This document shows positions 1 to 13,492 of a stretch of 64,000 bases of DNA, piece by piece. The notes beneath the pieces were generated by a model. The model made no database searches. It saw nothing but the letters and a program-made list of their open reading frames with translations, and had not been told where the DNA came from. Within the stretch, counting starts at the first letter, position 1. Every line of letters begins with the position of its first letter. The stretch covers positions 1,162,530-1,226,529 of the forward strand of contig VXAY01003846.1 in the NCBI GenBank assembly GCA_013399855.1, written 5' to 3'. Source of the stretch: Oxyruncus cristatus (lineage: Eukaryota; Chordata; Aves; Passeriformes; Cotingidae). A program made the translations under genes and the position numbers.

Positions 1-3000
1 GTCCAATACCTTTGGGTCACTGCTTTCTTCTTAAAACAGTAAAGCCCTGAAAGATTGTTGTCTTTTATATTTCAGGGGTTTTGGGGATATCAGCTTAAGG
101 GTATTTGAGAGGAATTGAAGTATATATTTTAAATATGTAAATAGTTTTGCTGAGTCTACCTCAACTCACTTTTTCTTACCTATTGATAGATTTGTAATAG
201 GGTTTCTTCATTGAGGAATGTCCTGTTTACACCTAAAGTATTACTGGGGAGCAGCCCCCTGGGGAAATATTAAGCCTCTATTTTGTGACATTATAAAGGT
301 TACAAGAGAAATACAAAATTATGTTTGTATCAGAGATGGTGGGAAAAGCTGGTTCCTTTCCTAGCATGTGTTTCAGTATTTGATTACCCTGCAGCCATAT
401 GCAAAGTTATGTTAGAGGTCATTACCTCACTAAAAGTCACTCAACCTCAGTTGAGTTGTGGTCAGAAGTGTATTTTGGATGTACAGTTCATGAAAAAGAT
501 GAGCAATTTCCTGAGGTTCTCCATATTCCTGAGGAATTAGGAGCTTTTTAACTGCACTGAGTGCCATACATGGGATATTATGGGTATATTTCATGCTGTA
601 TAGGTCCATATTGAGTTATGGGTGAGGAACAGCCCTACAAGGATTCGTTTGATCAGGAACTGAATCCAGCTGCATCCAGTTCATCCGCTTTGCACTGGAT
701 GCAATTTCCTGCTTCACACACAGAGTCTCTAAGGAATTCTTCTGATGGGGACTAGGTGATGTACACAGGAAGGCAAAGCTCCTGCACTGAATCCCAACCA
801 CTTCTTGGTTGTCTGCTGTGGAATTTATGGCCCTGAAGAAGTGCTTTTGCAGACTGCAGTTCTTTCCTAGTCTGGAGGTCAAGATAGCTGGCAGGAGTTT
901 GGTGGGAAGGGAGAGATACAGAACCTATGGAAAGCAGGATCCTATGGAAAGAGTGCTGATTTTTGGCTGAGTAGTGGTTCATGCCACTGTGTGATGCAGG
1001 GACTTTGGGGAGGCAAGTACTCTACTCCCATGTTTTGGTCCTACACCTATTTGAAATTCTCACAAGGTGTCTTGGCATTTGATATAAGTGCCAACCCCTG
1101 ACTTCTGCAGGAGTGCCTGCAGGACAGGCAACTCCTGCTAATCAGGACCCACGATGGCAGCTCCACTCAACTGAAAAGGACAGAATAAAGCTGGAGATGT
1201 TGGAGGCTTTGAAATCTCAAGAAGAGTAGAGATCCATCAGAGTGCTTGCATATCAGCTACACTCTGCATTTACTAGGAGGTTGTTCTGCCTCGACCAATT
1301 CCATCTGTGGCCAAGGCATTTTGTATTGTTGAAGGAGTGATGGAACAAAACTGAGTAAGTAACATTTTTACTACCATTCCCTGATTCACAAACCAGTATC
1401 TGTTGTATTTGCATAGTTTTTATTCATTAAGGAGGGGAATTTAGGATGGTTCTTTGCTTTTCACTCTTAATAAATTAATGAAGTGGCTAATAATAACAGG
1501 GGCTAAAGATCTCCTGTGTGATCCATCCAGATCACAGTGACCTTTCTTTGATCATGAGCTATCAAAAGTACATAATGAGCATGACTCATATGAGACCTCA
1601 AAATTTGTTTGCTTTTGTGCCTAATGCCAGAACTTAAACTCTGTTCTCCTAAGGTTGAAAGGCTAATGTACTAATTCACAGTGTCATGCAGCTGCCTATT
1701 TGGTTGAGTTTTCTTTTCTTCTCACAGAAGGTTAATTTCCATAAAAAGGATTTTGATTTGACTGGGCTTGTTTGGAGAAGATTTTATGGGATTTGATTTC
1801 AGTCGTGGTGTTTGATGTCTCATTGCATAAAGAAATACAGCACAAGAACAGAGAATACTGTTTAATTTTTCACTGCACAAGCCTATCAAGTGTCTTTTTG
1901 TAATGAATGTGTGCGCAGGTATGTTGTCCTGGGCTAGTAGAGTATTTTCCTGTGTCTAACACTTAGCAACGTTATGTTAACTCAGAGCTCTTTATCACTC
2001 TGGTTTTTGTGGTGCTTATTTTCAAGGGATATGTAGCAGAAAATAAAACTGATTGAACTAGATGATAGGCATAGGAACAAAATAGTTCCATTTATCAGGT
2101 TCTGGGTTCATAGTTGTCTTGGGAAAATATTTGATTACTAGAAAGTCACTGCAGAAGATTTCCACAGCCATGTTTTAGAAGTATAGTGACAGATGAACAA
2201 CAATGGAATGAGACCAAGAAAGCAAAGCTACAGTTAAAGCACTTGGAAGATGTGCACTTGATCAAGGCATATAGCTCTTGAATAAATTACTTTCTACCAG
2301 TTGCCTTGTAATTAGAGTTAATACCATTGATTAATAATAGAAGAAAGGTGAAAGAATCTTCAGACGTCTAGATTGTCATGACTCGGATTCTTTTGGTGTT
2401 CTGGGCCCTGTAGCATGTACAAATCAAAGTGTAGAACAAAAATTTCCATCAAGAACCTGCAATATAACTAAAGTAGAGGAAAGAAAACATCAAAGCCGTA
2501 AACAAATCCATCTTCTTTAACTCTACTGAATGAAATCCAAGTTGAAATCAGTCCCCTACAACCTTGCTGAATTTAAAGCCTTCTACATGGGGGTAACTGA
2601 TAGCAACATTTGCCCCCGCAACTCATTTAGAAATACATCTTCATTTGGCACAATCCAACACAGATGAAAGGCAGCAGCACTTTGTGAGCTCTGCTGAGCG
2701 AAAAGGTTTAAAGCAGCTGACAAGCGCCATAAGATATTGTTATACCAGTTTGTATTGATTGTGCTGGAGGGCACCTCCTTGTGGAAGAGGATTGATTTTT
2801 GTGTGTTTTCACAAAGAGATTTTAATAGTCTTTGTACTTGCTGTCATGTCGCAAAGGCCCACAAGCAAGGCATGCCTGATACCACAGCTTTAAATGATCA
2901 GCCCTCTAGCCTGCAATAAGCATCAATTAATACTGTATAAAAACATCTCCAATGCACTTACACTGAAAACCAATTTTTATAAGCTATAAGGTCAAATTTC

Positions 3001-3819
3001 TGCACTCATGCAATAGCAAAGAAATCAGTGCCATCCAGGAATTAAATTAGCTCAGCTTCAGAGACCGATTAAGAGAAAGAGTACTCAGTTTCTGATTCTT
3101 TGTTAAGAAGGTCAAATTCTTTCTTAAACTCATGGAAATGTGAAAGCTGTTAATTGCAATCATTTGAGTCATTGGATAGAAAATTGTTCCTAGAGGTTTT
3201 TTCTTTTGTTAATTCACTCAGAAATTTAATGCCTCTGTAATTTCCTGAGGTAAAAATTCAGCAAAGAAAAAAACAGCAAAGAAATAACTAGCTAGATAAC
3301 TTTCTAAAATTTGGACAGAAAAAGCACTGAAAACAGCATGGATTTTTTTGTGTCATATATGTAGGCATGGTCAAATGACTGTAGTATTACTAAAGCTTTA
3401 TCATAGATCAATGATTCTACTATAAATACAATAGTAGATCTCCGTATGGATTCCTGTAGAATTGAGCAGGGTTGAAACCAGAAATGGAATACAAAATATT
3501 ATGTATAGATTTAAAAAAGGTCTTTTCAATGATAGGATAACTATAGTAATTTTCAAAGGCTGTGTCAGAAAAATTTCTGTTCACTTTGTATTACACTTTT
3601 CCATAAGATGAGGAAATCCTTTTTAAGTCCATATCCAGTCAGCCATCATATGCCAGCTCTGCTGGGTTGCAGTGAAACATCAGCTCTAGCAGAACTGAGG
3701 CGCTGGTTGCTGCAGGTGCTCCAAACAGCAAGTGGTTCATCTGGGGTTTCTTCTGACCACAGTAGGTGATGCCCATTGCTGAGCCAGTAGTAACTTCTGG
3801 AATTGCTTGGCTGCTGCAG
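1..3819. other. Unique AT-rich noncoding DNA
   Basis: No gene is recognised here. Open frames are short (at most 103 codons, on the minus strand at 3646-3957) and show no domain, low-complexity membrane run or splice-bounded structure. The segment 2640-2780 is less AT-rich and holds a motif-dense stretch, discussed as a possible conserved noncoding element. No transposon end was recognised before the CR1 tail at about 3820. Confidence 0.6.
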
Positions 3820-3932
3820 GTGCTTAAAACACATGCAGATGTGGCACTTAAGGACATGGTTTAGTGGTGGACTTGGCAGACTGTTGGACTTTGTTGTCTT
3901 AGAGGTCTTTTTCAACCTGAACAATGATTCTC
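3820..3932 (+). mobile_element. CR1 LINE, 3'-terminal fragment
   Basis: This stretch follows the end of the avian CR1 consensus in order: a wording equivalent to 'gatgtggcacttaaggaca', then 'tggtttagtggtggacttgg', then 'gaggtctttttcaacctga', ending in a degraded ATTCTNTGA-type 8-mer (gattctctgaa). CR1 is a non-LTR retrotransposon whose copies are usually 5'-truncated, so a roughly 110-bp 3' piece is normal. The orientation follows from the terminal 8-mer lying on the right. It carries no coding capacity. Upstream sequence (3640-3810) is not recognisably CR1. Confidence 0.85.
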
Positions 3933-6837
3933 TGAATGGTCTCATGGTGCATGCCATGAAGTGCTCAGCTCTGTATCCCAGCTACATGCCAGTCCAGATG
4001 TCACATTATCTTCTACTTCCATCCCTCCTGTAGTTGTAGTTCTCAGCTCCTTTCTTCATGTCTCTCACTATAGGTCTGGAAGAGAAACTGAGGTTTTGCC
4101 ACAAAACCAATAGGTAGTGCAATTCTCCTATTTTTGCTTTCTGATTTGGCTGTAAGTCAGATAGGGAAAATATGCTTTGCTGCTTTATTTTTTGTTTTGC
4201 CTTAGGAGTGCTCACAAAAGCCTTTTGAATTTCCAGGAGGATATATATGAGTTGCAGCCATTATGATGCAAATTACAGATTAAGCCCAAATCAACATGAG
4301 GCTAAATAAAATTAAAAGGACTCTTTCCACTGATATCCATAGTAGGCTGATCAGAGTTAATAAGATTTCTGAATAAAAACTTTCCTTTACTGTACGTTCA
4401 TGGAGCATCTTGTGGAGTACGGTCTGGAATCTGTTTTTTACTGCTGCTGCACTAAAAATAGCAGTGATGTAACATACTTTGCAAATACTGAGCTTTACTG
4501 TGAAACCTAGAGTTGCAGCTTCTAACTTTTTCTAGTTTGTAATTTTTAACTCTCCCTGCATATTTGCACAAATAAAGCTCAAATGTTTAAGTGTTGGGAA
4601 AAGTAAAGACCAAAGAAATAAAATAATGGAAAAAGTTGGATGGTTCTTAGGAAATAAAGATAGCTTCTATTCAAAATAAATAAAGAAAACCTTCATTTAG
4701 TAGCTCGTTTGTATAGAACATAGAAGATATGAGAGTAAACAGAAAAAAAAGTGTCTTATTTTTAATGAAACACAAATATGGAATATTTCAAGATAAATCA
4801 TATTCTGTTCATTATCAGAACCATCAACACTATTTTTCCCAGAACAAATATGCAAACAAAGAAAAGATTGCTTCTTTTGTACAATACTGATCAGAAAAAT
4901 AGAGAAAAGAGTAGAGAAAACGTGGAAGACAGACAAAGAGAGAATGAGTAACACGACTTTATGAATCAGCAAGTATTGGCAGTGCTCCTTAAACTCTTAA
5001 CCAGCTGGGAAAAGTTGGCTCTGACTGTAAGCTTGGATACAGAATATTTATATTCTTCTGCAGAATAAAAAAGAAAATGTATTAACTAATTGTTTGAAGG
5101 TGAAAAAAATATAAGATTAACTAACATACATGTAAAATTCTTTATTTATATGCCATATGTTGCATATTATGTATTTTGCATCATGTACACAGGGAGCAGC
5201 TACAACCTCCTTCAAGCCTGTGAGTCTTAATTTCTGCTATAAGATGATGATAGCTCTTCCATTATGGTGTAGCTTTTATCTTTCCTTTTTTGGGGGAATG
5301 GAAGGATAAATTCATTTGAAAGGGACTAGTTGAACAGTAGAAGAGTCTTGGAGGCGTGCAGTTTTTCCATGCAAACGCAGCACGAGAATATTCTGCCTCA
5401 GAGTTAATTTTGAAAGACTGTGTCATTGGGCTGTATGTGTGGTGTGTGTTATGACACAATCCAAGAAGTTTTTAAAAGGCAGATGCTATGTGAGAATATT
5501 TTAGGATAAAAGCAATCGGATCCAAAGTGTTTTACCTAATTAAAAGAGGATCTTAAGAGACAGTTTAAGATGTTCAGGGATCAGCTGCATGATTCTGTCA
5601 CCCAAGCAGTACAGAAGCCTGCTCACAAAACCTTATAAATATCATTAATTAGAAACAGAAAATACTGTACATGCATTACCTCACTCAGCTCTTTACTATG
5701 TGACTGTTTCATACAATATTTATTCTACAGTTTTAAAAATATCACAATTTAATTTCCACGTCTGCCTTTAAAAAAAAAAAGAGTTGAGTGACGGAGATAA
5801 TATTCTCATGCAAATACGATGCTTTATTCTTAGAATTAGCCTGGAGTAGGTAACGAGAGAAAGGTAATGAGTTGTTGTAGTTGTATAGTTGATACTGTGT
5901 AGATTTTAACAGCTACTATTACATGTCTGAGACAGAAGTCAAATGTTTTCTTATGCAGTCATCAAACATTTCACATGATTTCATACACAGTCAAGGAAAT
6001 CCCAAGCTATTTTTTTCTAGTCTCTCTGTACCATTAGATATACAGCTGGATTGTGTTTGTAGGACCTTGCAAAGATTTGTGTATATCAGCAGACAAATTT
6101 CTCTGACAATGGAGGTAGACTGATGACAATTACAGATCAACCATTTGAGAAAAGATGAGGAATGAATGAGCCCAGGGACTCTAGTCTTAAGCCAGAAATG
6201 TGAGCACGTATGATGGGTTTGCTGTGTTCCTTGTCAATTTAACTCCTTCAGTTGCATAATGCTCTCAATGATGCAGTATGTTTTCATGCTTAACAGTGCA
6301 ATTAGTTCCTATTATATATTTTCACCTCGGTATGGAAGATTTCAGATAGGTCACTTTTCTTTAATGTTTTTCAGGAGAAAGTATGCAAAAATTTGTTGTC
6401 AAATATTTGTCCCATGACCTACAGAAAATGAACAAGCCTCAGTGCTGTGTGCCCAGAGACCTGTCTTTTCATTCTGATCTTTACCTGACCTGCTTTACAA
6501 GTATGGCCACCATATTCTTTTATCTGAGCTTAAGTCTGCAAAGTGGGAAAAATTGCATTGATTTGATATCCCCAAATATTATTGTTAAGTATAACAATTG
6601 CTTATATGACCTTCTACAAAGATTAAGGTTTTTCAGAAATGACCACAGAGGAGGTTGAGGAAGAGCACCTGAGCATTAAAGAAGTGCTGAAAACTCATTA
6701 ACTTTTATTAAGCTGTTGACTGATTTTTGGATCCTGGTTGCTGACATCCATAAGACAGATATACATATATGACCAAAAGGGAAAGCCAGAGGACTGGCAA
6801 GCAGGGGATGAACAAAGAAATATGTATACTTCTCTAC

Positions 6838-7016
6838 GTATTATCAAGTGAGAAGCAAAGGGGAAAGGAAATGAGTGGAAGAAAATTAAAGAAAAGGAGG
6901 AAAGGATCATTCTGTGACTGGAGACATATGAAGAAGAGAAGGGGCAAAGATTAGGGGAATATCTAGAAAAGACTTAGAATGGAGAAAAGAGAACTGGAGA
7001 GTTATAAATGAAAGAG
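6838..7016 (+). repeat. Purine-rich low-complexity tract
   Basis: The plus strand is dominated by A and G over about 180 bases (aag, gga, gaaa and aggg runs) with few pyrimidine interruptions. It is not a clean microsatellite. The reading frames across it are Lys/Arg-rich only because of this composition. Confidence 0.5.
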
Positions 7017-10000
7017 GCAGATGCATATGAATAAGGTCTCTGTATAATTAATTTCTTTCTGAACAATCTAGCTTTAAGGCAAATTGTACACAGAAGTATT
7101 TACCTACTGCAGGAGGATGTAATCTGGTCATGAAAAAGCAAATGAGATTCTAGACTGGATCAAGAAAGTTTTCACCGTGAGAAACTGAAACCCTTTGGTC
7201 CCATTGCTACTTTATGCTGCGTTGGTCATGTACTTCCATAAGGGTCTGTAACTATGATGAGTGCACAAAAAGGAATACTCAGGGCCTGTTTATTCTAGAC
7301 TGGTCACAGGACTAGAGAATCTGATATGTGCAAAAAGATTCACATCAGTACGGTGGTTACAGAAAAACGGTGTATAATCAGCACCTATAAATACTTTCTG
7401 TGGTTCTAAACAACAACTAGTGCCTCAAACAGCTTCTTGGTTCTTCTTCCTTGGTTCCTAGCTCAGGTCCCGTGTGGCTCATCCTATTTAGGATGCTGAT
7501 GGAATAAGTGACATTTCTTGGTACTCCATCCACCACTCTTCTTGTGGAATTGAAAAAAATACTATAATACGACTCATTTAATGTTAGGAGGCTTTATTGT
7601 GCAAATTTTACTTATGACTTCCATATATGCAGTAGAATTATTTGTACAGAAGCTAAATAGGAAGTAGGACAGTGTTGTTGTCGGTAGAAGATTGCTGCAA
7701 TTGTGCATGATGCATAGTTTTTCAGAGGAGTCAGTCACAGTGGAATCCAGTCAATGAAATAATGCTGAAAGCCACTTGAAACAAAAATCCGCTGAAATCA
7801 TAGCAGTTTGAATAATATTTTAAAAGGGGAAATATTGAGATACTGAAAGTTATTAGAAATTAATTCTAGTTAAATGACATGGAATTGGTCTCAAAAATAT
7901 ATATTTAGAAAGTAAAAAACCAGCAATATTAACCTATTGGTTTGTTGTACTTTGAATAACTGTATAACATTCTTGGCAAAAAGAGAGTTTATATTTAAAT
8001 GGACCATGGGAACTAATTTGTAACTGAAACACTGATGGTATTTTAATGCTTATTAGCTTCTATCATTTACGAAGAAGATTAAGCTTTCCACAAAACTGTA
8101 GTTTGTTGTAACTACAGATTTTAATGGTTGAAGAAAACAGGCTCATCCATCTGTTGGAGACCAGCAAAACAAATACCTTGAGTTACCTGTATAAGCTGCT
8201 TTCTCTGTACATGTAGTTCTAAATAAGCACAACAAGAACTGATAATACTGATCATTTTTTTAGACAGGATGTCAAATTTAGGGTAAATGATGCTAAAAAT
8301 TATTGTAAAATGGTCCCTAGCCTCTGTCAGTGCAATAAAATGATCACAGCAGGTTTTTTTTTCTCATCAAAGCAGATGGCTTTAATGATTTTTCAAGCCA
8401 TGCTTAATTCATCTGCAAACAACAGAGATTGGTTTCCAAATGTGTACTGAAAGAGAGAGATGTTACTGTTCATAAATGCTCTGCAAGTTTGTTTTACCCC
8501 ATCATTAGTGGCAAATGGTGTTTACTTAAGGTAAATTATTTTTTGTGAACCGCCTTGGAGTTAGTGTTGCAGTTGCAATAAATTACCTGTAAAATGAAAT
8601 GAGCATCACCTGGTTAATGAGGCTAGTACAATTGACCTGATGGAATAAGTAAAATTATCTATTTTCTTTTGAATTAAAATTGCAGTATAGAAATGATTGC
8701 CATCTTTTCCAAATAGTTGTTTGTTTATTTTGTACTATAAAACTGAATGTTTTATTTTTTTTTTCATAATTTTCTATTGTGAGTTTGTTATTGTTGTAAT
8801 GTTGTTCTTTAACACCAACCAGAGAAAAACACACGGCCAACACACATATGGGTTCATATTTAAAAATATCTTTGTTTTTGTATAGCATCAGAAATTAGTT
8901 AGAGAACAATTGAAGAACTAGTTTGTATATGATAACTTAAAGGAAGGGAAACTTTAAAATACACTCAGTAAATAAAAACATTAATTCTAGCTTCTTTATG
9001 TCTCCAGAGGAAAAAAATTCAGTTATTCCTAAAATTATATCATTCCTCCCTTTACCTAGTGATTGAAATATAACTGGAGAAGAAGTGTTTAATGAAGCAA
9101 TGAATGTATTTCTGAACACTGAAACTTAGCTCCAAAGAGGCTTCCTTGCATTAAAAGCCTTAGATTTATCAATAACAGAGTTAACTCCAGGCTATAAAGA
9201 AACTGAAAATTTTGTTTCTCTCTATAGATATATACCAAAACTCTAAAAAACCCAGCTTTCTTTTCCAAAACAGGCATTTATCACTCAGAGATGTGAGTAA
9301 TATAGCCAATTAGGGCATACAAGACTTCTTTTCTTTCTAAACTGATCTTAGTTGAAGTTAAAATGTGTCTTATGATTTATGATTGATGGCTTGCCAGCTA
9401 AACCTTTTAAAATGTAGCAAAACAGAGAAAGGTGTTGGGATGACACTGACTATAATAAATAACATGAGATATGTGTTAAGAAAACTGTGAAATTAGATAT
9501 TGAAGAGCATTGATGCTTGGGGTTGTAGATGTTCTTGATTTCAAACTCGAATTATAAACAAAAGTTGTATTGAATAATTTAAAAGAAAGTTAGATGCAGG
9601 TGGCATTCCTGATATAAAAACTATGTATTTCTTTGTAAGGCTAATCTTGGACAGTCTAAACATTCATGCTCAAGCTTCATCAAAATATTGAAACATTTAA
9701 ACAATTAATATGAATCATTCACTTCCCTTCCATGTTATATTCTGTACCCTTCCCTGTCACTCTCATCTGAGGGTGTTGTAAAAAGCCTTGCTCTCCACAT
9801 CTCTCGGGTGAGAAAGGGAAGGTCAGGGCTATGCCTGCGTGTAGAATTTGGGTATGCAGAACAGAGCTTGTCAGAGGTGAGGACACTTGACTAAATCAGT
9901 AGCTATACAAAAAAGGATTTGTTGACCACTCTCATTTCAGCAGGGGCTTATGCAAACTGATTTCACAGGGCAGATTTTTCAGACCTTGGCTTGCAGTCCT

Positions 10001-10565
10001 GATAAGTTCAGCAGTAAGAGAAACACAAAGTTTATATACCAATATAAAATTTTAATTAGGCAAACAATAGAAGAGATATCTTCCAAATAACCTTTTTGTT
10101 TCACTGTTAGAAAAAATATTTTTAAATCATCTTTATTTTAAAACCTTGCTGATGTAACATTATTCACGCTGTTGGTTGTCTGGGAGGAAGACAGCAAGCC
10201 CCTACATGCAAAGTTGTGACATTTTTGAGTCACAGCAATTAGCTCAGTTATCTAACACAATACAAGTGGAAGTGAGAAAGAATGGGCCAGAACAGGAATA
10301 ATCCTCCACATGCCTTTCAATTCAGATGGGGGGTCAGGGTTAGAACGATTGCATTCAAGATGTCAGTGACAGTGTTAGAGAGCATAATTTAGCGATGACG
10401 TTCATGCCTAATGCCAGGAAAGCAGCTGGCATCCTACAAGAAATACACTTGAATAGAACACAGTTCAAGACATTCAAGACCTTTCTGAGAGGTGAAAACC
10501 TAGATGAAAATGCAGCCTTGGAGTATAAATGGAAGATCTGTCTAGCACTATGCTATTGACATTCT

Positions 10566-10606
10566 TAAAAAAACCCAACCAAAAAAAAAAACAACCCACA
10601 ACAAAA
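10566..10606 (+). repeat. A/C-rich low-complexity tract
   Basis: A short run of A stretches separated by cc and ccc. Such tracts are common in sauropsid DNA. No retroelement body adjoins it, so it is not assignable as a poly(A) tail. Confidence 0.5.
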
Positions 10607-11395
10607 GCCACAGTTGGAAGGTGGGAGGAGGGGATTGTATCCTGCTAAACTGTGAGTTTCAGTAATAAGGCTTTACTAAGAAAAGTGCAGCATAACTAAA
10701 TTTAACATACATTCTAGAAGTGCAATCAAATCATATAGCCAGAGCGTCAGTGAATAATTCATGTGAAACCTGATGAGATAAAAGGACTGACATGAGAGAA
10801 CACCATAAATAACATACTGTAAAAAGACTGAAGACCAAAGATCTAGTCTTTCATCAGCAGATATAAGGCAACATACCCCTTTGGAAACACTCGTGGCTCT
10901 TCACTCAATCTAGTCAACTTGCATTTTCACCGTTTTTAGTTGGAAAACAGGATAATAAATATGGGACCTTCTTACCATTCCCAGTGACAGTGAACACCAC
11001 AGTGATCTCTCCTGCTTGATCTATAATCCACACAACACCTTTAACCACTTTTTCTCTTTGGTGTTGAAGCTCTGCCTCCTAGTCTGGTCTGGTTTCTCTA
11101 TCTGGTCCTCTAGGTTTGGGAAGAGAAATGTAAAGGACACACACACTGAAAAATCACTTTTCTGGGAAAAATGAACTTTTCATGAATATTTCTCTGCTGC
11201 AAAAGATTAATGCCAGTGAAGCAGCACTTTAGAAATGTGATAATCCTGTGCTGTAGTGGATCTAGTGGCTGTAGTGTGTCTGCTGCATTGACTAAAAGTC
11301 CATCTCTGTGCTTCCACTGCTGTATATCTGTGTTACTCTTACCTGGGAGTATTGGTTCTAGTAATATAAGTAGGACAGTATGTTTTTTCAATTTT

Positions 11396-11583
11396 TTGTT
11401 TTGGTTTGGTTTTGGTTTGGGTTTTTTGTTATTTTTTTGAGTTTTTTTTTTGGTTTTTTTTTTTTTTTTGGGTTTTTTTTTTGGTTTTTTTTTTTTTTTT
11501 GGGTTTTTTTTTTTTTTTTGGTGTCTTTTTTTTGTTGTTGTTTGTTGGGTTTCTGTGTGTGTGTTTGCCTGTGTGTGTTTTAA
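11396..11583 (+). repeat. T/G low-complexity tract
   Basis: Almost pure T and G for about 190 bases. It begins with alternating ttttgg/tttgg units, continues as long T runs split by gg or ggg, and ends in tgtgtgtg. The open frames here translate to poly-Phe/Gly/Val and are composition artefacts. The A/C-rich tracts near 10566 and 19985 have the same character on the opposite strand. Confidence 0.85.
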
Positions 11584-13424
11584 TTTCTTTTTTGTTTAAC
11601 TTCTGGCCTTTGCAAGAACACTGGAGTGACCTTTGTCACTGCTGCAGTTTAGTGGATACTGACAATCCCCTTTGTTGCTTTTCCTAATAAAAAAAGGACA
11701 CCTATGCTGCTGTAGTTTACCACAAAGACAAGCTGAAGATGGTTATAAAATTTCTTAACATTGTAGACGTGTTATGCTGTGATGTGAATGCTCTTCAAGG
11801 TGTAAACTGCTCTCCTTCTCAAGCATTTCCTTTAGTCAGTATAATTCTGACTACGTGTTGGGATGAGATGTAGGCATAGTCCCTTTTTTCTTCGTAAACA
11901 AATACTGATAGGCTGGGAATAACGGAGCATCTGTGACTCCAACAGGTTCCTTTGGTGTAAATAATCAGAAGACCAGGATGTGTAGTGGCCCACTGAGTGT
12001 ATTTCCACTGATGGGAAAGAGTCAGCTGGAAACCACAGTGAATTGCAAACTGTGCAGGTGCAGTATACATACTGGATTGTTTCTATGTTTAAAGTTAAAT
12101 ATACTTTACTCTGCTTTACTAGACCAAAACCAAGATGCTCAGCACTACATAAACCCAAAGAGCTTATAGCATTCAGACTAGATCTAGTTATGCTATTTTA
12201 CATTAACATGTTTATTCTGTTGAAAAATGCAGATGTCACACACATAAAAAAAGAAAGAGGACAAAGAAACAAAACTACATCTATCATTAGGGTATGACAA
12301 CTTTAAATCTCTATACAAAACTTTGTTTTGTTAAATTAAATCAAATCAAATTAATTTCTTTCCAGATAAATTTAATATTAAACAGAAGTTTCTGGTTTAG
12401 CTTTCTGTGAACAATAGTTCAAGCAATTCACTCTTACATGGCCTGGGGCCTGGGTAGTTTAGAGCACTGCCTTGTCGTTGTTGGAAAGTGGAATTCCCCT
12501 TCTGCCAGCTGCATACAGCATCTTTGGAAATACAGAAAGAGTGGAAAAGTATTACATGGCTCTGTAAGACATATTCAAACCAGACTGACAGTTTCAGAGA
12601 AGAAAAAATGCCCACCAGCTTCACTTCTACTCAGTATAATGTAATTGTTTGATGCTGAAATGACCAGAAGCAAATTGCTTCACCTTTAGTATCATGATTA
12701 TTTTTTTTTTTGCGCTATGCTGTATCAGTTCTCTTTCAAGTTGCCACCCCAATTTGGAATCATGATAAACGTTAAGGTATGGCTATAAGCATCTCCTCAC
12801 TCCTACTTAGATCTCAGAACCTTTTCTTCCTGGCTTTTGCATCTCAGTGAACATCTTCCAAACAAGCAAAACAGCCTCCCACAGCCCATTTGGATTGCTG
12901 TGGCAGGCCAGTGCTTGGTTCACTGCCATGCAGTGGTAAGCCACAATGTCTCAAGAGATACTGGACTTTCTCAAATGCAAAGCTGGCATTTGTCATTTTA
13001 GCCTCCTTCCTGTACCTTGCACTGAACAGCTCTGCCTGGACCAAGTAGAAACTGCCCGAAGAAACTAACTTTGGTTGACCATTGGATTCATTCATCCGGC
13101 AGTTCCCTCAGCTGACACTTCCTTTTTAATCCATGAAGTTATTTCTCAGGCTTTCTATTTATAATGCATGTAATGTCCCCTACTGGTGGTTTATTCATGG
13201 AGTTTAGTGATATGAAACTATGTATTAGAAGCAGACACTATTAGTCCTAGATGTACTGGTTGTCTTTGAATTTTATTGAGCAATTGTTTCTCTTGCCTGC
13301 AGGCGCTGATTCATTACAACCCAATTCAAAAAACAACCCTGGATTTCAAATAAGTAACTGAGGTCAGAAATTTGGCATGAAGTGCTTAAACCAATAGTAG
13401 AGGAAATTACTTTATTACAGAGTT
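11584..13424. other. Noncoding DNA, nothing recognised
   Basis: No gene or mobile element recognised. Open frames up to 108 codons (minus, 11832-12158) overlap other open frames on both strands and show no family resemblance. A T run lies near 12701-12711. Confidence 0.5.
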
Positions 13425-13492
13425 AGGCTGATATTTTCAGAGGCAAGAACAGCTCCCATTAACATTGTTGGCAATCACAAAGCCTAATCCCA
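13425..13492. repeat. Possible fossil amniote palindromic repeat
   Basis: The order 'gatattttcagaggc', then 'agctcccattaacattgttg', then 'cctaatccc' resembles a family common in turtles and crocodilians. In that family a TTTTCAAAGG motif is followed by a self-complementary CCCATTGA...TCAATGGG core and a CCTAAATCCC-like end. The copy is heavily decayed and the match is from memory, so this is tentative. Confidence 0.35.

Larger units (their letters stand above)
3939..11395. other. Long AT-rich noncoding stretch
   Basis: About 7.4 kb without a recognised gene or transposon. Open frames do not exceed about 93 codons and several are simple-composition artefacts. Small local features are a purine-rich strand at about 6838-7016, a T run near 8754-8765 and an A/C-rich tract near 10566-10605. 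Octamer-type ATGCAAAT words occur but at a frequency expected by chance in AT-rich DNA. Confidence 0.55.

Noticed and set aside
1500..1560. A half-site-like agtgacctttc next to ctttgatc, suggesting nuclear receptor and TCF sites.
   Set aside because: Single short motifs occur by chance many times in 64 kb and no other support is present.
10236..10290. A TAGCTCAGTTATCTAACAC word resembling a tRNA A box.
   Set aside because: No B box at the right spacing and no cloverleaf pairing were found.
11380..11687. Open frames encoding long Phe/Gly/Val runs, resembling membrane segments.
   Set aside because: They are translations of the T/G low-complexity tract.
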